49,282 nucleotides of DNA from Lentisphaerota bacterium. Its GTDB lineage: Bacteria > Verrucomicrobiota > Lentisphaeria > Victivallales > Victivallaceae. Numbering within the stretch: position 1 is the first letter of the stretch; the number at the start of each line of letters is the position of its first letter. A program made the translations under genes and the position numbers. Below the pieces are notes generated by a model. It did not search any database and was not told where the DNA came from. It saw only the letters and a list, made by a program, of their open reading frames with translations. Shown here piece after piece: positions 31,120 through 40,490 of the stretch. The stretch is taken from NCBI GenBank assembly GCA_015061625.1, contig SUWG01000020.1, positions 1 to 49,282 of the forward strand. The letters are read 5' to 3'.

Positions 31120-32693
31120 GCAGGCAGATGGATTTGAATGCCGCACTGGCAAAAATAAGTGAGGAATTTGCCCGGATGTTCCCGGAGTATGCCGGTTTGC
31201 CGGTGCGGGATATCGAGCGCAAAATAATTGCCGAGGGCAAATACAGTGAAGCGGCTCTGGTGGAGTTTTATTCCGGAATATTCGGGGTGCCGGTATTGGA
31301 GGAAGATGATATAGTTCTGCCGGAAATGCGGGAAGATTTTTCGCTGGCATTTTTCAATGCCCACGACTGTATCGCTCTGGAATTTGATGAAGATGTGGTA
31401 ACTTTGCTGGTCGCTTCTCCCTGTACTCTGGGTAATATCGCATTTCAGATGAAGCGGGTGTGGAAGTGCGATATCGCAGTACGTTTCGTCCGCCGCCCGT
31501 TTTTGGAACGGCTCTTGAGCAAATTGCAGAATGAGGAAGATGAGCAGGAGGAGGAAAACTCCGCCGAAGATGAAAATACGTTGCGCACGCTGGCCGGTGA
31601 AGCGCGGATCGTGCGTCTGGTCAATGATATATTCACCAGAGCTTTGGAATTGGGGGCGAGCGACATTCATATTGAACCGGGTGAAGAGGCGGTTTCTGTG
31701 CGTTGCCGGGTCGATGGTGTGCTGACTGAAATCATTTCAGTACCTTTGAATCAGTTTCCGGCGATCGCTTCACGCATCAAACTGCTCGGCGGTTTGAATA
31801 TCGCTGAAAGCCGTCTGCCGCAGGATGGCCGCACCAATGTTTCCATCGGCCGTCTGCAGTTGGATATGCGTATCAGTACGATCCCGATATTGACCGGTGA
31901 AAGCATCGTGCTGCGTTTGCTGAATAAGGAAAGTGTCCGCTTTGACCTCGCGCAGCTGGGAATGTCCGAAGCGCATTTGAAGCAGTTTGAAAAACTCATC
32001 CGCATACCTCACGGCATCATTCTGGTCGTGGGCCCCACCGGCAGTGGTAAGACCACCACGCTTTACAGTGTGATAAACCAGTTGAATGATGCGAGAAAGA
32101 AGATCATCACGATCGAAGACCCCGTGGAGTACCGTACTCCGGGCTTGTGTCAGGTGCAGGTGAATCCCAAAGTAGGGGTGACATTTGCCGCCGGATTGCG
32201 TTCGATCGTGCGTCAGGATCCGGATATCATTCTGGTCGGTGAGATCCGCGACAAGGAAACGGCAGATATCGCTATCAATGCGGCATTGACCGGACACCTG
32301 GTGTTGAGTACGCTTCACACCAACGATGCGGTTGGTGCGGTGACCCGTCTGCTGGATATGGGAGTGGAAAACTTTCTGGTTTCCAGTGCGCTTTTCGGGG
32401 TTCTTTCCCAGCGTCTGGTGCGCAAGATATGTCCGGTATGTCACGGCAAAAAGCAGGCGGTCAAATGCCGCAAATGCAATGGCACCGGTTTCAAGGGGCG
32501 CAGCGGTATTTTTGAATTGCTGATCCTGAATGATGATATCCGCAATGCGGTCAACCGCAATGCATCGAGCAGTGAACTGGAAAAGATCGCCGTATCTCAC
32601 GGTATGATCACGCTGGCGGAAGATGGTGCGGCCAAAGTTGCCGCCGGAGTTACCACGCAGGATGAGTTGAACCGTTCCACGGCGGAGTTGTGA
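31116..32693 (+). CDS. gspE: Type II secretion ATPase GspE
   Basis: Cytoplasmic ATPase that powers pseudopilus assembly, 525 residues. An N-terminal domain (1-150) contains an acidic Glu-rich linker (about 139-152). The ATPase core has Walker A G306-PTGSGKT, an Asp box (ITIEDPVEY), Walker B (DIILVGEIRDKETADIAI) and the His box HLVLSTLHTNDA. A zinc-binding CPVC...CRKC tetracysteine element begins near residue 439, as in other GspE proteins. GTG start overlapping gspD. Confidence 0.95.
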   Translation: MSRQMDLNAALAKISEEFARMFPEYAGLPVRDIERKIIAEGKYSEAALVEFYSGIFGVPVLEEDDIVLPEMREDFSLAFFNAHDCIALEFDEDVVTLLVASPCTLGNIAFQMKRVWKCDIAVRFVRRPFLERLLSKLQNEEDEQEEENSAEDENTLRTLAGEARIVRLVNDIFTRALELGASDIHIEPGEEAVSVRCRVDGVLTEIISVPLNQFPAIASRIKLLGGLNIAESRLPQDGRTNVSIGRLQLDMRISTIPILTGESIVLRLLNKESVRFDLAQLGMSEAHLKQFEKLIRIPHGIILVVGPTGSGKTTTLYSVINQLNDARKKIITIEDPVEYRTPGLCQVQVNPKVGVTFAAGLRSIVRQDPDIILVGEIRDKETADIAINAALTGHLVLSTLHTNDAVGAVTRLLDMGVENFLVSSALFGVLSQRLVRKICPVCHGKKQAVKCRKCNGTGFKGRSGIFELLILNDDIRNAVNRNASSSELEKIAVSHGMITLAEDGAAKVAAGVTTQDELNRSTAEL

Positions 32694-32696
32694 TCT

Positions 32697-33908
32697 ATGG
32701 CACTTTACAAATATATTGCCACCCGGCCGGGCAAGCCGCCGGAAGAGGTCGTTATCGACGGCGACAATGAGAAAGAGGCTCTGGCCAAGTTGCGCCGCCG
32801 GGGGATGATCCCGGTGCGTTTTCTGGGGATGGATGATGCCGCCGGAAAACATTTATGGCGCGGCGGCAAGCCGGATGTGTTTGAATTCACCCGGCAGTTG
32901 TCACCGTTGCTTTCGGCCAATATCCAGCTGGAGCAGGCATTGGCGATCATCAGCGATGGTTCCGTGGAAAAGGTGCAGAAAGATTTTGTCAATTCTCTGC
33001 GTCAGGGGTTGCATGAAGGTAAAAAGTTATCGGAAATGGTGCGTTCATACGGTTCACTTTTTCCGGGGTATTATGCCAATCTGATCGAGAGCGGTGAGGA
33101 GACCGGCTGTCTGCCGGAAGTGACGAAAGAACTTTATAAATTCATGCAGGAAAGCAAGGAGTTGAAAAGTTTTATCGTGTCAAGTTCCATCTATCCGATC
33201 GTGATTTTCTGTGTGGTTCTGGTGGTGTCGGTGGTGCTTTTTACGGTGTTTGTGCCGCACTTTTCGCAGATTTTTGCGGATATGGGCAAGGAGTTGCCCG
33301 GTTCCATGCAGATATTGAATAATGTCGGCAGTGTGCTGGGGGTGTTGTGGTGGCTGCTGCCGTTGCTGGGCATCGGCGGCTGGTTCGTTGGCAAACACTG
33401 TTTAGGCGAAGCGGAGTGGAAAAAGAAGGTCGGCGGTTTTCTGATCAAAATCCCGGTGGTCGGCAGGATCATCGTCGATCTGGAGATCTGCCGCTACCTG
33501 CGGACTTTAGCGATCCTGATCGGCAACCATGTGGAGATCATCCGCACGGTGCGTATTGCCGGCAAAGTGGTTTCCAATCCGGTCATTGCTGCCGGATTTG
33601 AGGGTATCGACCGCCGTCTGAAAGGCGGTGAAAAACTTTCGGCAACGTTGAAAGACAATAAATTTCTGCCCCGCAGTGCGGCCAGTATGCTGCGGGTCGG
33701 AGAGGAATCCGGTCAGGTCGGCGAGATGCTGGATAATATTTCCGGCAATCTGGAAGCCGACACCCGGCAGAAAATCAAGCGGGCATTGAGTTTGTTTGAA
33801 CCGCTGGTGATCATTTTGCTGGCCGTTATCGTTTTAGGGGTTGTCGTAGCGATTTTTGTGGCTATGATGGAAATAAATTCTGTAAGCAGCGGAGGAGGAC
33901 AAGTATGA
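32697..33908 (+). CDS. gspF: Type II secretion inner-membrane protein GspF
   Basis: Polytopic platform protein of 403 residues. It has the duplicated T2SSF domains (about 60-185 and 260-395), shown by the motif FTRQLSPLLSANIQLEQAL in the first and CRYLRTLAILIGNHVEIIRTVRIA in the second. Membrane spans are near 160-190, 214-232 and 375-395. It starts three bases after gspE and overlaps gspG by four bases. Confidence 0.93.
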   Translation: MALYKYIATRPGKPPEEVVIDGDNEKEALAKLRRRGMIPVRFLGMDDAAGKHLWRGGKPDVFEFTRQLSPLLSANIQLEQALAIISDGSVEKVQKDFVNSLRQGLHEGKKLSEMVRSYGSLFPGYYANLIESGEETGCLPEVTKELYKFMQESKELKSFIVSSSIYPIVIFCVVLVVSVVLFTVFVPHFSQIFADMGKELPGSMQILNNVGSVLGVLWWLLPLLGIGGWFVGKHCLGEAEWKKKVGGFLIKIPVVGRIIVDLEICRYLRTLAILIGNHVEIIRTVRIAGKVVSNPVIAAGFEGIDRRLKGGEKLSATLKDNKFLPRSAASMLRVGEESGQVGEMLDNISGNLEADTRQKIKRALSLFEPLVIILLAVIVLGVVVAIFVAMMEINSVSSGGGQV

Positions 33909-34324
33909 AGCAGATGCAGAAAAAGAAAAAATTCACCCTTATCGAGGTGGTGATCGTGATTGTGATTTTGGTCACATTGGCGTCGATCGCTACTCCGATG
34001 TATATGAACTATGTCAGCAAGGCCAATATCGGTGCCGCCCAGAGTCAGGTGGAGTTGCTGGCAGATGCGGTTCAGGGATATCGTACTGACAACAAACAGT
34101 ATCCGTCTGAAGACAGCGGTCTGGAAGCGTTGGTCGAGAATGTCGATGATCTGGAAACATGGAACGGACCTTACATTGAAGGTTCGATCCCCAAAGATCC
34201 GTGGGGCAATGATTATATTTACCGTCTGGATGAAGATGGCCGTTCCTTTGAGATCATCAGTCTCGGTGCCGATGGTGAAGAGGGCGGCGAGGGCGAGGAT
34301 GCCGACATTTCCAGCCGTGAATGA
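33905..34324 (+). CDS. gspG: Major pseudopilin GspG (K instead of G at the cleavage site)
   Basis: Main pseudopilus subunit of 139 residues. Leader MKQMQKKKK, then the mature start F10-TLIE, with E14 as the conserved +5 glutamate. It has a hydrophobic helix to about residue 30 and the GspG C-terminal motif PKDPWGNDYIYRLDEDGRSFEIISLGADGEEGG. The residue before the predicted cut is lysine, whereas most prepilin-peptidase substrates have glycine there. ATGA overlap with gspF. Confidence 0.94.
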   Translation: MKQMQKKKKFTLIEVVIVIVILVTLASIATPMYMNYVSKANIGAAQSQVELLADAVQGYRTDNKQYPSEDSGLEALVENVDDLETWNGPYIEGSIPKDPWGNDYIYRLDEDGRSFEIISLGADGEEGGEGEDADISSRE

Positions 34325-34337
34325 AAGACTTTTTTGA

Positions 34338-34865
34338 GTGCGCAAAAGTTTTTTCACTCTGATCGAAATTATTGTGGTACTGGTTATCATCATGCTGGTA
34401 ACCGGTATCGCTGTGTCTGCCTTGAGGGGGGAATCCCCGTCGCAGACATTGGAACGCAACACCCTTGAATTTGAGGCATTTCTGGCTAAAGTCCGTTTTC
34501 TCTGTGCCGAGAGCGGCCGGGATTATGTGGTGCGTTATTATCCGGATGAAAATATGTTCTGCGCCCATATCGCCTACACCGATGAGGAGTTGGAGGATAT
34601 GGAAGAGGATATCACCGAAAGCAGTGGTACGGCGAAATTCACTCTGGGTGAAGAATTGGAATTTTTCATTGCCGGTGAAGCGGATAATTATTTCGCCGAC
34701 GATGAATATGTGGAAATATTCCGCTTTTATCCGACCGGCGGCGGAGCGTGTGTGAATAAGCCCGGAATCCGGATTGATGAATTGGAAAGATATTTTGACA
34801 TCTCCTATTTCAGCGGACAAGTGGTCGTGTATGATGGTGACGGCAGCCGGGAGGAAGAGGAATGA
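34338..34865 (+). CDS. gspH: Minor pseudopilin GspH-like
   Basis: Protein of 175 residues starting MRKSFFTLIEIIVVLVIIMLV. If processed as usual before F6, the residue at -1 is Phe and E10 is the +5 glutamate. The C-terminal domain is acidic and beta-rich. GTG start after a 13-base gap with a poor ribosome site (GAAAG). Order in the cluster and the pilin-like N-terminus give the call. Confidence 0.78.
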   Translation: MRKSFFTLIEIIVVLVIIMLVTGIAVSALRGESPSQTLERNTLEFEAFLAKVRFLCAESGRDYVVRYYPDENMFCAHIAYTDEELEDMEEDITESSGTAKFTLGEELEFFIAGEADNYFADDEYVEIFRFYPTGGGACVNKPGIRIDELERYFDISYFSGQVVVYDGDGSREEEE

Positions 34866-35281
34866 AAAGAACTCATTTCACCTTGCTTGAGGTGGTCATA
34901 TCCATTGCGATACTGGCACTGTCTCTGGCCGGACTTTTCCGTTTGCTCGGCCACAGCCAGAAGCGGATAAGTGAGGCTGAAGATCAGTGGCGGCATATGC
35001 ATATGCTCACCCAGGGCGCGGAATATTTCATGCTGGCGGGCCGGGAAGAGGATCTCCATGTGCCGGATGAGATATTTCCCTATCCGGATTATGTCATTGA
35101 GTGTACCATCGAAGATGCCGAAGGCATTCCGGAAGAGTTCAAAAATCAGGAAGGTCAGATCCCGTTGAAAAAGTGGACGATCAAATTGATCCGCACCAGT
35201 GACCGTCAGGAGTGCGGCGAGGTGATCATTGACCGGCTGGATTATTCAAGTGCGGAGAGTGAAGATGATGAAGCGTTGTAA
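34862..35281 (+). CDS. gspI: Minor pseudopilin GspI-like
   Basis: Protein of 139 residues with leader MKRTH, then FTLLEVVISIAILALSLAGLFRLL. The residue at -1 is His and the +5 glutamate is E10. GspI is part of the pseudopilus tip with GspJ and GspK. It overlaps gspH by four bases. Its stop (35279-35281) lies inside the start of gspJ in another frame. Confidence 0.8.
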   Translation: MKRTHFTLLEVVISIAILALSLAGLFRLLGHSQKRISEAEDQWRHMHMLTQGAEYFMLAGREEDLHVPDEIFPYPDYVIECTIEDAEGIPEEFKNQEGQIPLKKWTIKLIRTSDRQECGEVIIDRLDYSSAESEDDEAL

Positions 35282-36080
35282 ATTCACTCTGATCGAATTG
35301 GTCGTGGCGATCGGTATACTGGTGATGATCGCCGCCATTGTCGGGATTTCCGGAGCGGCGTTTTACCGGGGGTATGAACGCACGTTGAAGGTAACTGACC
35401 GCCTGAAACAGTATATGGCGATCGACAATCTCATGGATACGCACATCCGCAACATGGTTCCATTTGTCTGGGCAGATGAGGAAGGCACGGAAAGATTGGT
35501 CTTTGACGGCGAGGAAAACCGGATTCTCTTTACCACGTTGCGCCGCAGTTACGGCGATACGCCCGGAGCGTTGCTCTTTGTGAGAGTATTTGTGGAAGAT
35601 GAAAAACTTATCGCCGAGTATTCCCTTTATCCGCGGGTGCCGTGGTTGGAAGAGGATGATGAAAGTATGCCTTTCACCCGTGAGGTGATCGCTGAAAATG
35701 TGCGGATGGTGACTTTCAGTTACGCCGAGGAATCCAGCGAGACCGAGGGGGATGTGGAGTTCCTTGAAGAGTACCGGGAAGAGGAGAATGTTTCTCTGCC
35801 GCTGGCGATTTTGATGAAAGTTGAATTTACTGACGGCACTACTGAACAATGGTTGCGCCGGGTGGCGGGTACATCGCGTGACAGTACATTCGGTTTGCGT
35901 ACCAGTCCGGATGCCAACGTGGGCAATGACAGTACTGAAGATGACGAAAATGCCGGGGAAGCGGCTTCCGGCGGCACATCCGGCGGCAGAAGCGGTTCCG
36001 GAGCATCCGGCCGTCCGGCGGCGCCGGTTCAACCGGGCAGATCGGGCAGACCGGGCAGACCGGGAGGAGGCGGCAGATGA
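35265..36080 (+). CDS. gspJ: Minor pseudopilin GspJ-like with low-complexity tail
   Basis: Protein of 271 residues, leader MMKRCK, then FTLIELVVAIGILVMIAAIVGISGAAFYRG, with Lys at -1 and E11 as the +5 glutamate. The middle (40-205) fits the GspJ fold. The last 60 residues form a Gly/Ser/Arg/Pro-rich tail with repeats such as GRSGRPGRPGGGG, unusual for this family. The ATG at 35265 follows GGAGAGTG. A second ATG at 35268 is equally possible, and an earlier in-frame start would lie well inside gspI. Confidence 0.78.
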   Translation: MMKRCKFTLIELVVAIGILVMIAAIVGISGAAFYRGYERTLKVTDRLKQYMAIDNLMDTHIRNMVPFVWADEEGTERLVFDGEENRILFTTLRRSYGDTPGALLFVRVFVEDEKLIAEYSLYPRVPWLEEDDESMPFTREVIAENVRMVTFSYAEESSETEGDVEFLEEYREEENVSLPLAILMKVEFTDGTTEQWLRRVAGTSRDSTFGLRTSPDANVGNDSTEDDENAGEAASGGTSGGRSGSGASGRPAAPVQPGRSGRPGRPGGGGR

Positions 36081-37078
36081 AAAAGCGTAAGATATACCGT
36101 CATAATGCCGCATTGGTGGCGGTTTTGTGTTTGATATTCACTGCCGGATTATTGACGGCATCGACTCTGGCACTTTCGCAGATCGGTACATTTTCCGTGG
36201 CGAGCCATGTCGAATTGCAGCGTTCGATGCTGGTTGCGGAAGGAGCGGCGACCCGGATCCAGTATCTGTTGGCGGCCGATCGCAATCTGCATCAGGATGA
36301 TGTTCCCGGTGAAGTGGATTATTCCTCTTTTGAATATGACCGTTATATGGCGGATGCCGTGGAGCATACCATTGATTATTACGGTGAAACGATCAGTTTT
36401 ACGATCACTGATGCGGTCAGCGGCTGGAATATGAGTTCCACCGGATTTGAGGCGGCATTGCAGTATTTTTCCGGTCAGGAGGAAGCGGGGGATGATTTGA
36501 TCGATCTGGTCACCCGGGTTTCCCAGCGGCTTGGGGATTATGTGGATAGCGATGATGATATTCAGGATTACGGTATGGAGATCACCGACTATGAAGATCA
36601 GGGACAAGCTCCATTGCCGCGGAATGCTCCGATGCAATTCCGGGAAGAACTGCTTTATATCGATGGATTTACCGATTTGTTCCCGCTGGATGGCAACGGC
36701 AGATTGAGTTTGATCCGGCTGATACCGCCGGAAAATACCAGTGATTTGAGCGATGACAAGATGAGTCTGTTTACTGCCGACCGGCAGACGATCGATCTTT
36801 TATGTGAATTATCCGAAGATCAGTTGGATGCGGTTATGGAATCTCTGCGCCGCTGGAAAGTTGACCGGGAGTTGTTGAGTGACACGCTGGATGAAGATGT
36901 GCTGGCGATATTGAAAAACAGTTTTTCCACCAAAGAAAGCGGTGCTTATACGGTGATAATCCAGTCGCCTGCCGACCGGCCGCGGCCCTTCCGCAAACTG
37001 GTGTTTTCCTATGCCGGTTTTGAAGTTTCCGGCCCGGAAGGGCAGATCATCAACTATATGGAGTGGAATTTTCTGTGA
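36077..37078 (+). CDS. gspK: Type II secretion minor pseudopilin GspK-like
   Basis: Protein of 333 residues. The N-terminal helix (about 8-33) lacks the +5 glutamate, as in GspK. The large alpha-helical domain includes ELLYIDGFTDLFPLDGNGRLSL..., the SAM-like part with two helical repeats near 200-290. GspK caps the pseudopilus. It overlaps gspJ by four bases and the next gene by four (GTGA). Confidence 0.78.
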   Translation: MKKRKIYRHNAALVAVLCLIFTAGLLTASTLALSQIGTFSVASHVELQRSMLVAEGAATRIQYLLAADRNLHQDDVPGEVDYSSFEYDRYMADAVEHTIDYYGETISFTITDAVSGWNMSSTGFEAALQYFSGQEEAGDDLIDLVTRVSQRLGDYVDSDDDIQDYGMEITDYEDQGQAPLPRNAPMQFREELLYIDGFTDLFPLDGNGRLSLIRLIPPENTSDLSDDKMSLFTADRQTIDLLCELSEDQLDAVMESLRRWKVDRELLSDTLDEDVLAILKNSFSTKESGAYTVIIQSPADRPRPFRKLVFSYAGFEVSGPEGQIINYMEWNFL

Positions 37079-37437
37079 AACGGTTGCTTTTTATTCTGCT
37101 GACGGTTTTTTTCTGTCTTTTCCATGTTTCCAAAGCCTGCGCCGAACCGGTGACAATGGTGGTGCTGGCTCCGCTGGCGCTGGAAGCGGCGAAACAGGCT
37201 TCCCCCTATGTGATCACCGCATTGCAAAATGGCGGTCAGCAACTGCTGGAAGTCGGCAGAGATGTGGGCAATATTCTGCGTTTGCCGCTGGGGGTGATCC
37301 AGGTTACTCTGGGGTTGCCTTTCGGTATGCTCGGCGATGGTTTGGATAACATTGTGACCGGTTTTTTTGCGCCGTTTCAGTTGATCGGCGATGTATTGAT
37401 CCTGCCATTGAGTTTTTTCGGTGTCGGCGGCGGATAA
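37075..37437 (+). CDS. Small secreted protein at the end of the secretion operon
   Basis: Protein of 120 residues starting with GTG in a GTGA overlap with gspK (GTG at 37063 is an alternative). It has a signal peptide (VKRLLFILLTVFFCLFHVSKACA, cleavage near residue 23). The mature part is hydrophobic and Gly/Leu-rich, with long apolar stretches (GVIQVTLGLPFGMLGDGLDNIVTG). No family recognised. Being the last gene of the operon, it may assist the system, but that is inference. Confidence 0.62.
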   Translation: MKRLLFILLTVFFCLFHVSKACAEPVTMVVLAPLALEAAKQASPYVITALQNGGQQLLEVGRDVGNILRLPLGVIQVTLGLPFGMLGDGLDNIVTGFFAPFQLIGDVLILPLSFFGVGGG

Positions 37438-37455
37438 AAATTTCCGGTTTTACTG

Positions 37456-37484
37456 TTGTATAAAACGTATTTATGTATTATATT
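37456..37484 (+). promoter_or_regulatory. proS promoter
   Basis: TTGTAT (37456-37461), 17 bases and TATATT (37479-37484). It lies 50 bases before proS, after the secretion operon. Confidence 0.6.
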
Positions 37485-37534
37485 ATATAATAAGCGTTTT
37501 TTTTGATAAAATTTCAAATACAGCAGGTAAGACT

Positions 37535-39271
37535 ATGAAAATGAGCAAAATGGCGGGGCGCAGACTCCGTGAAGTACCCAAAGATGCCAAAACTGTAAGT
37601 CATCAATTTCTGGTGCGCGGCGGCTATGTCCGCCCGGTTTCCGCCGGAATTTATTCTCTGTTGCCCGCCGGTAAGCGGATCGTGGCCAAAATCGAAGCGA
37701 TCATCCGGCAGGAAATGGATCGTATCGACGGTCAGGAAATCCTGATGCCGGTGGTGCTGCCGGCGGCTTTGTGGCAGGAATCCGGCCGCTATGAATCGGT
37801 CGGTGCCGAGCTGCTCCGTTTCAGTGACCGCAATGACAAACCGATGCTGCTGGCCATGACCCATGAGGAGTGTGTCACCGCGCTGGTGCGTACCGAAGTG
37901 AACAGTTACAAACAGTTGCCGCTGATGGTCTACCAGATCCAGACCAAATACCGTGACGAGGCGCGTCCCCGGGCCGGATTGATCCGCACGAGGGAATTCA
38001 CGATGAAAGATGCCTACAGTTTCCACACCGATCAGGCTGATCTGGAAGCATACTATTTCCGGGCGCATGAAGCCTATGAACGCATTTTCCGCCGTATCGG
38101 TCTGGATAATGTGTTGAGCATCGAATCCAACAGCGGCATGATGGGCGGCAAAGTTTCCCACGAATTTATGGCGGTTTCCGAATGCGGTGAAGATACGATT
38201 TTCGTTTCCCCCGACCGGCAGTACCGTGCCAACCGGGAAATCGCAGTGGCCGATTGGAAATTTGTCAAGGAGGATGCACGGAAACTGGAAAAAGTTGCCA
38301 CGCCGGATTGCAAAACGATCGACGAAGTGGCCGGATTCCTCAAGGTCGCCGCTGAAAACACCGGCAAAGCGGTGTTTTATCAGGATGCCCGCACCGGGGA
38401 ATTGATCTTTGCGCTTATCCGCGGGGATTTCGAGGTCAACGAGAGCAAATTGGCCAATGTGGCACTGGTTCCTGAATTGAAATTTGCCGATGACGAATCG
38501 ATCCTGGCCGCCGGAGCGGTGCCGGGATATGCCAGCCCGTTGAATTTGAAAGGCAAAAAGGCGAAGATCATCATCGACCGTTCCGCCTTTGAATCATCCA
38601 ATCTGGTGGTCGGTGCCAATGAACCGGGATATCATTTCCTCAACTTCAATGCGGAGCGTGATCTTGAGGGAGTGGAATATGTGGTCGCCGATATCGCCAC
38701 GGTGCGTGAGGGCGATCCGGCACCGGGCAGCGGCGAACCGTTGCAGATGTTGCGCGGTATCGAAGTCGGAAATATCTTCCAGCTGGGAACGAAATATTCT
38801 GAATCAATGAACTGCACCTATCTGGATAAAGACGGCAAGAGCCACCCGATGATCATGGGGTGCTACGGTATCGGTGTGGGCCGTTCAATGGCGTCGGTCA
38901 TTGAATATTCCCATGATGATTACGGCCCGATCTGGCCGATGTCCATTGCTCCGTGGCAGGTGCAGATCTGTGCGGTCGATCCCCACAAGGCGGGGGTCGG
39001 TGAAGTCGCTGAAAAACTGATGAAAGATCTGGAAGCGTGCGGTGTGGAAGTGTTGTATGATGACCGGGGTGAAAAGGCCGGCAGTATGTTCAGTGATGCT
39101 GATTTGCTGGGTATCCCCCTGCGTCTGGTCATTTCTCCGAAAACTCTCGTTGAAAACGAAGTGGAATTCCGCACCAGAGCGTGCCGTGACAGTGTGAGAT
39201 TCAAAGTTGATGAAGCGGCGGCGGTCATCGCTGAAAAGGTCAAAGCCGAATTGGCCAAATTCATTTGTTGA
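37535..39271 (+). CDS. proS: Proline--tRNA ligase
   Basis: Charges tRNA-Pro. The 578-residue protein is the bacterial long type, with an editing insertion. Motif 1 is near residues 10-45 (SHQFLVRGGYVRPVSAGIYSLLPAGKR), motif 2 near 150 (RPRAGLIRTREFTMKDAYSFH) and motif 3 contains GCYGIGVGRSM near 447. The insertion between motifs 2 and 3 spans about 230-400. The ATG was chosen because the family starts there; an earlier in-frame start would run back through the promoter region. The next gene starts 11 bases after the stop. Confidence 0.96.
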   Translation: MKMSKMAGRRLREVPKDAKTVSHQFLVRGGYVRPVSAGIYSLLPAGKRIVAKIEAIIRQEMDRIDGQEILMPVVLPAALWQESGRYESVGAELLRFSDRNDKPMLLAMTHEECVTALVRTEVNSYKQLPLMVYQIQTKYRDEARPRAGLIRTREFTMKDAYSFHTDQADLEAYYFRAHEAYERIFRRIGLDNVLSIESNSGMMGGKVSHEFMAVSECGEDTIFVSPDRQYRANREIAVADWKFVKEDARKLEKVATPDCKTIDEVAGFLKVAAENTGKAVFYQDARTGELIFALIRGDFEVNESKLANVALVPELKFADDESILAAGAVPGYASPLNLKGKKAKIIIDRSAFESSNLVVGANEPGYHFLNFNAERDLEGVEYVVADIATVREGDPAPGSGEPLQMLRGIEVGNIFQLGTKYSESMNCTYLDKDGKSHPMIMGCYGIGVGRSMASVIEYSHDDYGPIWPMSIAPWQVQICAVDPHKAGVGEVAEKLMKDLEACGVEVLYDDRGEKAGSMFSDADLLGIPLRLVISPKTLVENEVEFRTRACRDSVRFKVDEAAAVIAEKVKAELAKFIC

Positions 39272-39281
39272 GGTAAATCCC

Positions 39282-40469
39282 ATGAAACGTCCGGTTCTGA
39301 TAATTCTTGCATTGCTGATATATCTGCCGTTGGCGGCATACGAAGTGCAGCTGATCCCGGTGTTGCAAGTCAACACCAGAGATCAGGTGGATAACGTATT
39401 GCCCAAATACGGCATTGCTTTGACGTCACGGGTCCGCAGGGTCGAGCGTTTTCAGCCGTTTCAAATCGAGATACCGCTGATCATTGAAGAACGCCTTGCC
39501 CGGCCGCTGACGATCCGGGCGACTCTGACGGGAACCGGGCCGGATGGCAGAAAAGATAATGGTTTTGAAAATATCGTGCTGTTTGAATTGCCCGCCGGAG
39601 CGCAAGGGGTATTCTTTCCGAAAATCGGTATATCCTCTCATTTTTCCGCCACAGACAAACTTGGGGTACACCGTTTTGAATTGATTTATTCTGACGGCAG
39701 TCAGGAAAAACGTGTGGCATTTGAAATCGAATTGACCGGGGATATATCCGACTTGTCGGATATGAATGAGCGTGAATTCAATGAATTGACCTCATCGTAT
39801 TACCGTTCACCCAAACCGCACCGGTTGAAAGTGGCATTGACCAACTATCTGGAATATTTCTCGGTCAGGAGAAATCCCGGCGGCGGAGCGGTTGCCGAGC
39901 AGATGGGCATTTACAAATGGTTTGTGGAAGTTTTCAAACTCAATCCCCAGTTTCATGGCTTTCTGGCGGATCTGTCCCGGAGCGTGAAACCGGCACACCG
40001 GGAAGTGTTGGGACTTATTTTTGCCGGACTGGGCAGCGAAGTTATTGAGCAATACCGCAGCAAACTTCACCCGGAAGTTCTGGAAATAGCTTTATCTCCT
40101 CAAAGCCAAGCGGAAATGGCCGTATCGCAGGTTTCTTCACCGGAGCATTTGGATATGTTGATGGCTGAATTTCTGGCGACCGGAAGATTCGCGCCGGTAT
40201 TGCAGATCGTCAATGAGTTGCGGCAGAGAGACAAAATTTCTGTGGATGAGGCGAGACAGCGGCCGGGCGGCATCAATGGCTTGAGTGAAACTGACCGCCG
40301 GTTGCTGATGAATGGTTTGCTTGAGCAGTGTGCAGTGTGGATGTTGCGGAGCAATATCCGTCAGCGGCACACTCTTTTGAAGTATTATCTGGAAACGATT
40401 CTGCACCGCCGTCAATATGCGGATCGCTATGGCGCGGAGCAGATTATTTCGATATTGACAAGTAATTAA
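39282..40469 (+). CDS. Hypothetical secreted protein
   Basis: Protein of 395 residues with a signal peptide (residues 1-18, ending LAAYE). The first half is beta-rich (about 20-165). The second half is helical (about 180-395). No conserved family was recognised. GAGG lies ten bases before the ATG. It is probably co-transcribed with proS (ten-base gap) and precedes the IscU-like gene, but no functional link is evident. Confidence 0.6.
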   Translation: MKRPVLIILALLIYLPLAAYEVQLIPVLQVNTRDQVDNVLPKYGIALTSRVRRVERFQPFQIEIPLIIEERLARPLTIRATLTGTGPDGRKDNGFENIVLFELPAGAQGVFFPKIGISSHFSATDKLGVHRFELIYSDGSQEKRVAFEIELTGDISDLSDMNEREFNELTSSYYRSPKPHRLKVALTNYLEYFSVRRNPGGGAVAEQMGIYKWFVEVFKLNPQFHGFLADLSRSVKPAHREVLGLIFAGLGSEVIEQYRSKLHPEVLEIALSPQSQAEMAVSQVSSPEHLDMLMAEFLATGRFAPVLQIVNELRQRDKISVDEARQRPGGINGLSETDRRLLMNGLLEQCAVWMLRSNIRQRHTLLKYYLETILHRRQYADRYGAEQIISILTSN

Positions 40470-40490
40470 ATATAAGAAAGAGCTGACAAA

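Noticed and set aside
31770..32852. A 360-codon minus-strand frame opposite gspE and gspF
   Set aside because: Antisense shadow; the plus-strand ATPase motifs are unambiguous.
35226..36113. A 295-codon minus-strand frame opposite gspJ
   Set aside because: Antisense shadow with low-complexity Ser/Arg runs made by the Gly/Arg codons of the real gene.
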